A stretch of 64,000 nucleotides of DNA, taken from NCBI RefSeq assembly GCF_003751225.1, contig NZ_RJKE01000001.1, positions 6,634,001-6,698,000 of the forward strand. The letters are read 5' to 3'. The notes below the pieces were generated by a model that ran no database searches, was not told the DNA's origin, and was given only the letters and a program-made list of their open reading frames with translations. This DNA is from Actinocorallia herbida (lineage in GTDB: Bacteria; Actinomycetota; Actinomycetes; Streptosporangiales; Streptosporangiaceae). Positions within the stretch are counted from its first letter, which is position 1; every line of letters starts with the position of its first letter. Positions 57,858-64,000 of the stretch are shown piece after piece. Position numbers and translations under genes: made by a program.

Positions 57858-58579
57858 CCTCTCTCCCGAAGGGTCTGTTCGACCGGACCCTCGCCAAGAT
57901 CGAAGAGATCGACGACCTCAAGCTCGTGCTCGGCGAGGACCTGTCCGGCTCGTTCGGGCCCGAGCCCGTCGGCAGGCTCGAGGTGCGGACCGGCACGAAG
58001 CTGGCGAAGGTCGTCTCGATCGGGCTCGTCGTGCCGCAGATCGGCATGGACAGCCACATGATCTTCGCGTTCCTGCCGGGCGGGTCGCCGATCCCGCACT
58101 TCACGCTGGACTCGGTCGAGGCGGGCGGGCAGCTCGCCTTCCACCTCGACCTCGTGCCGCGCGCCGACCTCGCCTCCCACCTGGGCTACCTGGACGCCGC
58201 GTTCGAGCCGCTGACCCCGGCGTTCGACCGGTCGAGGGAGCTCTTCGGGGCCTCGCGCGCCGCGATCGGGCCGCGCCAGTACGCGATGATGTCGCCCTGG
58301 ATGCTGGTGCACCGCGCCGACGCCGAGCAGTTCGAGCAGGTCGACGCGTTCGTCGACGACTACTTCGGCCACTGGAAGGGCCTGGTCGAGAACGGCCTGC
58401 CCAAGGACGTCCTCGCGACCCTCCACGACACCGACCTCGCCGCCCGCGACGCGCTCAACCGCTCCTACCTGTTCAGCCCCGAGGTCGACCCGGTGTGGGC
58501 GAACGTCACCCGGCTCGTCGGCGCGGAGGCGTCGGCCCGGCTGCGGGCGCACCTCATGAGCAACGAGGTCGATCTGTGA
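57854..58579 (+). CDS. RCCR-like protein 2
   Basis: 241 residues, ATG 57854 overlapping the Rieske stop by 4 bp. The segment S-H-M-I-F-A-F, I-P-H-F-T-L-D-S-V, then FHLDLVPRADLASHLGYL aligns in pattern with the RCCR stretch L-L-D-L-x-P-R-K-D-L-x-x-H-P-x-Y and is closer to plant RCCR at this point than protein 1 is. A later SPWMLVHRADAEQF segment fits the family's S-P-S-L-F-V-R region. The two RCCR-like chains may form a heteromer or act in successive reductions. Confidence 0.65.
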   Translation: MTSLPKGLFDRTLAKIEEIDDLKLVLGEDLSGSFGPEPVGRLEVRTGTKLAKVVSIGLVVPQIGMDSHMIFAFLPGGSPIPHFTLDSVEAGGQLAFHLDLVPRADLASHLGYLDAAFEPLTPAFDRSRELFGASRAAIGPRQYAMMSPWMLVHRADAEQFEQVDAFVDDYFGHWKGLVENGLPKDVLATLHDTDLAARDALNRSYLFSPEVDPVWANVTRLVGAEASARLRAHLMSNEVDL

Positions 58580-59499
58580 GCGAACCCAGCGAGTGGCAGA
58601 CCCGCATCGCCGGCGAGTGGCACGGCCGGCCGTCGCTGTTCGACGGCCAGGGCGTGTGGTGCGGGTACGAGGACATTCGCCGCTCCTCGGTGTTCGAGGA
58701 CGGCAAGACCATGTACTACATGGACGGCGGCCTCGAAGGCGGCGGGAAGCTCGCCGGGCAGTTCCGGCTCGGCGCGCCCTTCGCGTTCGGCGTCATCGAC
58801 TCCGACGCCGACCGGGTCTACACCGGCCCGGACTTCTACGGCACCGGCCAGCCTTACGGCGGCTTCGTCGACGCCCACTACTACGGGCCCGGCTGGCAGG
58901 TCGACCTCAACACCTGGAACCACAACCTGCCCGACGGCGAGACCCAGGTGTACTCCTCGGTGCTCTACCAGGGCTGGACCGTCGTCGGCTGCTTCAACGG
59001 CGTGTACAAGCGCCCGTCGTCGCCCGACTACGACATCCCGGGGCACCTCGCCGCCGAGACCCGCAACGGGCCCGTCCCGTTCATCCTGCCGACCAAGCAG
59101 ACCGGCGGGTACACGGGCGTGTGCGAGCTGTGGGGCGCCGACCAGAAGCTCATCGGCGACGTCACCGTCACCCTGGAGCTGGAACCGATCGACCTGCTGC
59201 GCACCCGCGCGCACGTCACCTGGTCCGGCGCGATCGAGCGGTCCTACACCGTCGAGCAGCGGCGTGACGGCACGAAGATGTTCTACGAGGGCCCCGACGC
59301 GTGGGGCAACTCGCAGGCCTTCGGCCGGGCCAACTTCCCCAGCGTGCACTTCACCGACGTCACCAAGATCAAGGGCCGCGAGTTCATGATCGACGCGACG
59401 CCGGGGATGAGCGCGGGCGAGACCCTCGCCGTCAACTACGAGGTGTTCGAGGGCAACCGCCTGTCCGGCGTCATCCACGGGGTGCTGACATGGCGGTAG
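58576..59499 (+). CDS. Unrecognised beta-rich protein of the operon
   Basis: 307 residues, GTG 58576 overlapping the previous stop. Rich in Gly, Tyr and Trp with repeated short strands (G-E-W-H-G-R-P-S-L-F, YYGPGWQVDLNTWNH, E-G-P-D-A-W-G-N-S-Q-A), and no catalytic motif. The opening W-x-G followed by many strands recalls lipocalin/calycin folds such as bilin lyases or carotenoid-hydratase-like proteins, but this is only a resemblance. Such a barrel could carry the hydrophobic substrate between enzymes. Confidence 0.5.
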   Translation: MSEPSEWQTRIAGEWHGRPSLFDGQGVWCGYEDIRRSSVFEDGKTMYYMDGGLEGGGKLAGQFRLGAPFAFGVIDSDADRVYTGPDFYGTGQPYGGFVDAHYYGPGWQVDLNTWNHNLPDGETQVYSSVLYQGWTVVGCFNGVYKRPSSPDYDIPGHLAAETRNGPVPFILPTKQTGGYTGVCELWGADQKLIGDVTVTLELEPIDLLRTRAHVTWSGAIERSYTVEQRRDGTKMFYEGPDAWGNSQAFGRANFPSVHFTDVTKIKGREFMIDATPGMSAGETLAVNYEVFEGNRLSGVIHGVLTWR

Positions 59500-60242
59500 T
59501 CGTCGTCACCGGAGGCACCCGCGGCATCGGCTTCGGCATGGCCAAGGAGCTCATCGCGCGCGGCGCGACCGTCGTCATCTGCGGCCGCTCCGGCGTGGAC
59601 GAGGCGGCGGCCGAACTCGGCGCGACCGGGGTCGTGTGCGACATGACCGACCGCGCCCAGGTCGAGGCGCTGTGGGAGAAGGCCGCCGCACTCGGCCCGG
59701 TCGCGCACTGGGTCAACAACGCGGGCGTCACCACCTCCCGCAAGCACCTCGCCGACCTGCCCGTCGCCGAACTGGAGACCGTCGTCTCGGCGAACCTCCT
59801 CGGCGTCATGAACGGCAGCGCCGTCGCGGTGAGGCACATGCTGGCGCAGGGCTCGGGCACCGTGTGGAACATGGAGGGCTTCGGCAGCGACGGCCGCACG
59901 ATGCCCAACCTGACCGCCTACGGAGCCACCAAGCGCGCGGTGACCTACGTGACCGACAGCCTCGCCAAGGAGCTGAAGGGCACCCCGGTCAAGGCCGCGC
60001 ACCTGTCGCCCGGCATGGTCCTGACGGACCTGCTCACCCACGACTACGCGCCCGAGGAACTGGAGAAGACCAAGAAGATCTTCAACATCCTCGCCGACAA
60101 GGTCGAGACCGTCACGCCGTTCCTCGCCGAGGGCATCCTCAAGGGCGTCAAGAACGGCGGCCGGGTCGCGTGGCTGACCGGCGGCAAGATCGCCTTCCGG
60201 TTCGCCACGGCGGGCTTCCGCAAGCGGGACCTCTTCTCGTGA
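59490..60242 (+). CDS. Short-chain dehydrogenase resembling chlorophyll b reductase (NYC1/NOL)
   Basis: 250 residues. NAD(P) motif TGGTRGIGFGMAKEL, V-N-N-A-G-V, and Y-G-A-T-K. The C-terminal half is distinctive: W-N-M-E-G-F-G-S-D-G, SPGMVLTDLL, K-I-F-N-I-L-A-D-K-V-E-T-V, and a tail A-F-R-F-A-T-A-G-F-R-K-R-D-L-F. Plant NYC1/NOL share F-N-M-D-G-A-G-S-x-G, the SPGMVLTDLL motif, M-F-N-I-x-x-x-x-x-E-T-V and a T-A-W-x-R-R-x-R-W-F-type tail. They reduce the C7 formyl group of chlorophyll b. ATG 59490 gives a 10-bp overlap with the previous gene. Confidence 0.75.
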   Translation: MAVVVVTGGTRGIGFGMAKELIARGATVVICGRSGVDEAAAELGATGVVCDMTDRAQVEALWEKAAALGPVAHWVNNAGVTTSRKHLADLPVAELETVVSANLLGVMNGSAVAVRHMLAQGSGTVWNMEGFGSDGRTMPNLTAYGATKRAVTYVTDSLAKELKGTPVKAAHLSPGMVLTDLLTHDYAPEELEKTKKIFNILADKVETVTPFLAEGILKGVKNGGRVAWLTGGKIAFRFATAGFRKRDLFS

Positions 60243-60835
60243 GCGGCATGGACTACCCCGTCGTCCTGGCGATGGAGGACTTCGTCCCGGTGGCGCTCAC
60301 CGTCACCGGGGTGCTGCTCCTCTCCAAGGTCGACGACCTCGACACCCGCCTGGTCCGGACCGCGGCACTGCTGCTCGGGCTGGGCGGGTTCGCCAAGTGC
60401 GGCTGGAAGCTCCTCATCGCCTCGACCGACATCGACCTGTGGGTGATGCCGCTCCTGCTGTTCCCGCTGCTGTCGGCGGGCTTCCTCACCCTCGTCAAGG
60501 CGCTGGAGCCGCGGCTGCCCATCGCCGCCGCGGCCGGGCTCTGGATGGCCGCGCTCGGCACGTCGTTCGCCATCGGCGACACCCTGCCGATGCTCATCCT
60601 GACCATCGGCGTCAGCACCGCCGTCGCGGTGTACCTCTTCCGGCGGCACAAGCTGTTCCTGCTGTGGATCGCCGGGCAGTACGCGCTCGGCCCCCTCGGC
60701 GGCCAAGAGCACCAGACCATCGCCCTCCAGTGGATCGAGCAGTCGATCAACACCGCGTCCCAGGCCGTGTTCGCCTTCGCCGCCTGGCGCGTGCTCACCC
60801 TCCAAGAGCGAAAGAGACAGGAGACCCCGGCATGA
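60239..60835 (+). CDS. Six-helix hypothetical membrane protein
   Basis: 198 residues, GTG 60239 overlapping the SDR stop. About six hydrophobic segments (for example FVPVALTVTGVLLLSKV, LWVMPLLLFPLLSAGFL, LPMLILTIGVSTAVAVYLF) with short loops and a basic C terminus. No transporter motif or family is recognised. Tight coupling implies a role in the pathway, such as membrane docking or uptake. Confidence 0.6.
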   Translation: MSGMDYPVVLAMEDFVPVALTVTGVLLLSKVDDLDTRLVRTAALLLGLGGFAKCGWKLLIASTDIDLWVMPLLLFPLLSAGFLTLVKALEPRLPIAAAAGLWMAALGTSFAIGDTLPMLILTIGVSTAVAVYLFRRHKLFLLWIAGQYALGPLGGQEHQTIALQWIEQSINTASQAVFAFAAWRVLTLQERKRQETPA

Positions 60836-61575
60836 CCGACGCGCTGGGCTGGCGCCGCAAGTTCGGCGTCATCGCGCCCTCGACCAACACCATCGTCGAG
60901 CCCGACTTCTACCGGATGGGCGTCCCGGGCGTCACGTCCCACTTCTCCCGGATCCACATCCGCGACCAGAACATGGCCGGCGACGAGGGCATGGAGCGCC
61001 TCCTCGACCAGATCCGCGACGAGATCGGCGCGTCCTGCGAGCGGGTCATGACCTGCGAGCCGGACTACATGGTCATGGGCATGTCCGCCGAGACGTTCTG
61101 GGGCGGCGTCGAGGGCAACCGCCAGTTCGTCAAGCAGATCCACGACCTCACCGGCCTCCAGGTCGCGACCGGCGCGGAGGCCTGCGAGCGGGCCCTGAAG
61201 CTGTACGGGGCGCGGCGCATCGGCGTCGTCACCCCCTACCAGCCCGTCGGCGACGCCAACGTGCGGACGTTCTTCTCCGAGCTGGGCTTCGAGGTCGACA
61301 AGATCATCGGCCTCAAGTGCCCGACCGCGGTGTCGATCGCGCACGTCACCGAGGACGAGCTGCGCGCGGCCATCCAGGAACTCGCCTCCGGCGACGTCGA
61401 CGCCGTCATCCAGTGCGGCACCAACCTCTCCATGGTCGGCCTCGCAGACGAGGCCGAGCGCTGGCTCGGCCTTCCCGTCATCGCCATCAACGCCGCCACC
61501 TGGTGGATGGCGCTGCGCGAGAACGGCATCGAAGACCGCGTCGAAGGCGCCGGCCGCCTCCTGCGCGAGCACTGA
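60832..61575 (+). CDS. Asp/Glu-racemase-superfamily enzyme, arylmalonate decarboxylase/maleate isomerase type
   Basis: 247 residues, ATG 60832 overlapping the previous stop. WRRKFGVIAPSTNTIVEPDF and the R-I-G-V-V-T-P-Y segment define the family. Maleate isomerases use two Cys residues. Here the first site reads VMGMSAETFWGG with no Cys, while the second keeps it in VIQCGTNLSM. A single second-site Cys is the arrangement of arylmalonate decarboxylase, so the reaction could be decarboxylation or a one-base isomerisation. It closes the operon. Confidence 0.75.
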   Translation: MTDALGWRRKFGVIAPSTNTIVEPDFYRMGVPGVTSHFSRIHIRDQNMAGDEGMERLLDQIRDEIGASCERVMTCEPDYMVMGMSAETFWGGVEGNRQFVKQIHDLTGLQVATGAEACERALKLYGARRIGVVTPYQPVGDANVRTFFSELGFEVDKIIGLKCPTAVSIAHVTEDELRAAIQELASGDVDAVIQCGTNLSMVGLADEAERWLGLPVIAINAATWWMALRENGIEDRVEGAGRLLREH

Positions 61576-61614
61576 CGCACCCGCACGCCCCGCACAGGCG
61601 CGCACCCGAAGACC

Positions 61615-61653
61615 GGCGGTGGGCTCCTCCACGCCCCCCGGAGGCCCACCGCC
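61615..61653. terminator. Hairpin ending the operon
   Basis: GGCGGTGGGCTCC and GGAGGCCCACCGCC pair with one bulged G around a C-rich loop, between the convergent operon end and Maf-like gene. Confidence 0.65.
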
Positions 61654-61656
61654 CCT

Positions 61657-62247
61657 CTATCTGCTCCAGAGCTCCGTGTGGTCGATCCCCAGCTCTCGCA
61701 GCAGCCCCCCGAGGAGCACGACCGACAGCCCCAGCACGTTGTTGCTGTCGCCGTCCATCCCCTCCACGAACCACGCCCCGATCCCGTCGATGGTGAACGC
61801 CCCCGCGACGGCCGACGGCTCCCCCGACGCCACGTACGCGCGGATCTCCGCCTCCGTGGGCTCCGCGAACCTGACGACGGTCGAACCCACCGCCGTGGCC
61901 TCCCTCCCCGTGGCCCCGTCGATCACACAGTGCCCGGTGCGCAGCACCCCGCTCTTCCCCCGCCTCTCCAACCACCACCCCACAGCCTCCTCATCGCTCT
62001 TCGGCTTCCCCAGCCCCCTCCCCTCGAACTCCAGCAACGAGTCGCACCCGATCACCACGGCGTCCCCCACCTCCTTCACCACGGCCCGCGCCTTGCTCAC
62101 CGCCAGCACCTCGACCAGCTCCGCCACACTCCCCGCCTCCACCCCATCCTCATCCACCCCACTGACGAAAACCTCGACCCCCACCCCGGCCCTCTCCAAA
62201 ATCCCCCGCCGCGTCTTCGACGCCGACCCCAGAACCACCCTGCGCAT
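61657..62247 (-). CDS. Maf-like nucleotide pyrophosphatase
   Basis: 196 residues from ATG 62247 with GAGGAG upstream. The N-terminal VLGSASKTRRGILERAGV is the Maf signature (L-x-S-x-S-x-x-R); A-V-V-I-G-C-D-S-L-L holds the conserved Asp, followed by K-P-K-S-D-E-E-A and TAVGSTVVRFAEPTEAEI. Maf proteins hydrolyse non-canonical or methylated nucleoside triphosphates. Gly-Val-rich stretches and a high GTG/GGG codon content set it slightly apart from its neighbours. Confidence 0.87.
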   Translation of the reverse strand: MRRVVLGSASKTRRGILERAGVGVEVFVSGVDEDGVEAGSVAELVEVLAVSKARAVVKEVGDAVVIGCDSLLEFEGRGLGKPKSDEEAVGWWLERRGKSGVLRTGHCVIDGATGREATAVGSTVVRFAEPTEAEIRAYVASGEPSAVAGAFTIDGIGAWFVEGMDGDSNNVLGLSVVLLGGLLRELGIDHTELWSR

Positions 62248-62434
62248 CCCCGCTCCTCTTCTCGTCCACTGGTCCCCCGAGCATTCCATCGCCGAGGCAC
62301 GCCGCTGACCTCGGCCGGTCCCCGCGGCGGCGAAATTCTCCCGGTGAACGCCCGACATCAGTGCAATCCAAACTCCGGCGCTGAATAATGGATCATTCGG
62401 GGCGCTTGGGACGGTCGGCACTGCGGAGGGCTCT

Positions 62435-64000
62435 TTGAGCGGTCGTCACGCACTCCTCATCGGGGTGCCCACCTATGGAGCCGGGCTCTTCAGCCCCCTC
62501 ACCGGCACCGTCGAGGCCGACCTGGACCGCATGGCCGGCGCGCTCGAAGAGTCCGACTACCAGGTGACCTTCTGCGCACCCGGCCGCGACGGATGCGTGC
62601 AGCCGACCCGCGGCGCCGTACAGAACGCCCTGCTCAACGCCTGCCGCGACGCCCCCGAAGACGGCGTCCTGTTGATCTACTTCACCGGGCACGGCGTCAT
62701 GCTCGACGGAAAGAGCTTCCTCGTACCGTCCGACGTCTACCCCGACGTGGACGACGAGGGCACGCCCGACGAAGGCAGCCTCATCCCCCTCGTCCCCCGC
62801 GCGCTGGAGAGGTGCCGCGCCAAGCTCGTCGTCCTCATCGTGGACGCCTGCCGCGACACCCCCGGAGAGTCCGGCCCGATCTCCGTCGGCGGCCAGCTCC
62901 GCTACCCGCCCGACGGGGCCTTCGCCCTCGTCACCAGCTGCAAGCCAGGCGAGACCAGCGGCTACGACGAGTCCGGCAGCTACTTCACCCAGACCCTCTC
63001 GGAGATCCTGGCCCGCCGGAACTCCGCCCGCACCCTCCCCGAGGTCTTCGCCGAGACCGGCCAGCAGCTCGCCCGGCGCATGGCGCACACCGACTCCCCC
63101 ACCCAGACCGCCCAGATCACCTGGGCCGAGCCGGACCGCGCCCGCGATCTGCCCGTCTGCGAGGGCGACCAGATCAGCACCGCCTGGCGCCGCGCCATCG
63201 AGAGCACCCCGTTGTGGAACCGCGCCGTCTGCTCGGACGCCGACACCGCACGGGTCCGCGAAGCCGTCATCCGGGTCGTCGAGACCTGCGCCGACGACTG
63301 CATGCGCGCGACCGACGTCCTCGCCAAGAGGGCGCACCTGGCCGACCCGTGGTCCTCCCACGGCTACCCCACCCGCATCCTCGACGCCCTCGACCTCTGC
63401 CTCGCCGGCGACGCCCGCCTCACCGCCCGCGAGATCGGCCTCCTCGTCGCGGTCCCCTTCCTGCGCGAGGCCGTCATGGCCGCGGGCGTCCGGGAGGCCG
63501 CCGCGATCGGCCCCACCGACTTCGAACGACACTTCTCCGAGGGCCTGCGCGACGACCTCGAACTCACCCACGCCATGCACGAGCACGTCTGCCGCCGCGC
63601 CGAGGGACTCGTCCGCCGCGGCCGCGCCGACGCCCGCGACGCCCTCGCCATGTGGCTCGTCCACCGCTGGCTCGTCGCCCGCCCCCGCCTCTGGGACGGC
63701 CCGGCCGCCCAGGAGGTGAGCGGACGGCTCGCCACCGCGCTGCCGGACGCGCGCGGCACCGCCGGGCTGACGGCCCGCGAACTCGCCGACGTGGCGAGGG
63801 TGCTCATGCACGCGGTCGGCACCGGCGCCGACGACCAGCGGCTCACCGAACGGCTCGCCGGGCACGACTTCACCTCGCAGCGCCGGTCCCTGGCCGTCCT
63901 GCTCGCCCTCGCCGGCACCATGGCCCTCGACACCCGGCGCATGCCCACCGTCGTCGTCGACCACCTCGGCATCGGCGACGAACTCCAGATCAGCGCCCTG
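62435..64000 (+). CDS. Caspase-family (peptidase C14) conflict-system protein, 3' end outside window
   Basis: The plus strand is open from a TTG at 62435 (GGAGGG 4 nt upstream) to the window edge, 522 codons, all with GC-rich third positions. Residues 1-240 form a caspase-like domain: R-H-A-L-L-I-G-V-P-T-Y-G, the catalytic His in LLIYFTGHGVML and Cys in VLIVDACRD. From about 255 a helical, Cys-containing region begins (W-N-R-A-V-C-S-D, then L-A-D-P-W-S-S-H-G-Y-P-T-R-I-L), seen in actinomycete effector-associated caspases. It probably cleaves a partner protein when a sensor is triggered, as in antiphage or toxin-like systems. Confidence 0.82.
   Translation, partial: MSGRHALLIGVPTYGAGLFSPLTGTVEADLDRMAGALEESDYQVTFCAPGRDGCVQPTRGAVQNALLNACRDAPEDGVLLIYFTGHGVMLDGKSFLVPSDVYPDVDDEGTPDEGSLIPLVPRALERCRAKLVVLIVDACRDTPGESGPISVGGQLRYPPDGAFALVTSCKPGETSGYDESGSYFTQTLSEILARRNSARTLPEVFAETGQQLARRMAHTDSPTQTAQITWAEPDRARDLPVCEGDQISTAWRRAIESTPLWNRAVCSDADTARVREAVIRVVETCADDCMRATDVLAKRAHLADPWSSHGYPTRILDALDLCLAGDARLTAREIGLLVAVPFLREAVMAAGVREAAAIGPTDFERHFSEGLRDDLELTHAMHEHVCRRAEGLVRRGRADARDALAMWLVHRWLVARPRLWDGPAAQEVSGRLATALPDARGTAGLTARELADVARVLMHAVGTGADDQRLTERLAGHDFTSQRRSLAVLLALAGTMALDTRRMPTVVVDHLGIGDELQISAL

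Noticed and set aside
60832-61575. Direct assignment as maleate isomerase
   Set aside because: The first catalytic cysteine is missing, so only the superfamily is assigned.
62393-63964. A 523-codon minus-strand open frame at the right edge
   Set aside because: It is a Gly/Val/Ala-rich shadow of the caspase-like gene, whose plus-strand reading has catalytic motifs and coherent domains.
1-64000. tRNA, rRNA, CRISPR array, prophage or insertion sequence
   Set aside because: No cloverleaf with a T-arm consensus, no rRNA-like conserved stretch, no regularly spaced direct repeats and no transposase or phage structural gene was recognised.

Overview
The window is about 64 kb of very GC-rich DNA whose coding regions are densely packed, often overlap by 4 bp (ATGA or GTGA), and use GTG starts freely. 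A fabG-fabI (MabA/InhA-like) pair, a DosR/DosS-type two-component system, a 6C-type small RNA, a class E sortase, DUF3099, DUF6247 and XRE/DUF397 proteins all point to a Gram-positive actinomycete, probably a Streptosporangiales/Thermomonosporaceae-type soil organism. The family-level placement is inference. No rRNA, tRNA, CRISPR array or insertion sequence was recognised.

1-5 kb holds housekeeping genes: the start of fabI, fabG, the TldD/TldE protease pair, a dodecin, a DUF3099 membrane protein and a 6C-like sRNA. 4.8-16.3 kb is a dormancy/hypoxia island: an HPF-like protein, five universal stress proteins, a DosS-like GAF kinase, a DosR-like regulator, two small flavin-binding-fold proteins, a zinc alcohol dehydrogenase, a cyclic-nucleotide-domain protein and a [2Fe-2S] electron-transfer protein. 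A 14-bp motif, GGGACCTTCGNCCC, recurs at their promoters and matches the core of the mycobacterial DosR box.

17-22.6 kb and 39.7-61.6 kb carry a large catabolic gene set: a maleamate-amidase-like hydrolase, two MmgE/PrpD proteins, an acyl-CoA ligase, a His-rich bicupin, a cyclase-family hydrolase, an IclR regulator, a two-component flavin monooxygenase whose reductase is fused to an HMGL-like domain, two aldehyde dehydrogenases, an FAD monooxygenase, a P450, secreted and cytoplasmic esterases and a tandem nitrilase. The most striking part is the coupled operon 54916-61575. It encodes two proteins resembling red chlorophyll catabolite reductase, a chlorophyllase-like hydrolase, a Rieske oxygenase comparable to pheophorbide a oxygenase, an SDR very like plant chlorophyll b reductase (NYC1/NOL), and an Asp/Glu-racemase-fold enzyme. 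This is the enzyme-type set of plant chlorophyll breakdown, found in a non-photosynthetic bacterium. Most promoters of these blocks carry one operator design, GAAAC-N3-GTTTC followed by N7 and a third half-site, and the IclR protein is its likely reader. My working model is a regulon for degrading a tetrapyrrole or bilin-like compound down to C4-dicarboxylate-type products.

22.7-32.3 kb is accessory and mosaic: a frameshifted toxin-like gene beside DUF6247, a chimeric XRE/DUF397 gene, MarR-MFS and TetR-reductase-MFS modules, and a Tat lipoprotein with WD40 repeats that ends in a 10-copy octamer array. 32.4-39.6 kb is a surface-protein operon (LPQTG protein, neocarzinostatin-like domains, a membrane protein fused to a degenerate ABC ATPase, a DUF916 protein, a WxL-like protein) divergent from a sortase, with the catabolic operator between them. 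The right edge holds a Maf-like pyrophosphatase and an incomplete caspase-like conflict protein that runs out of the window.
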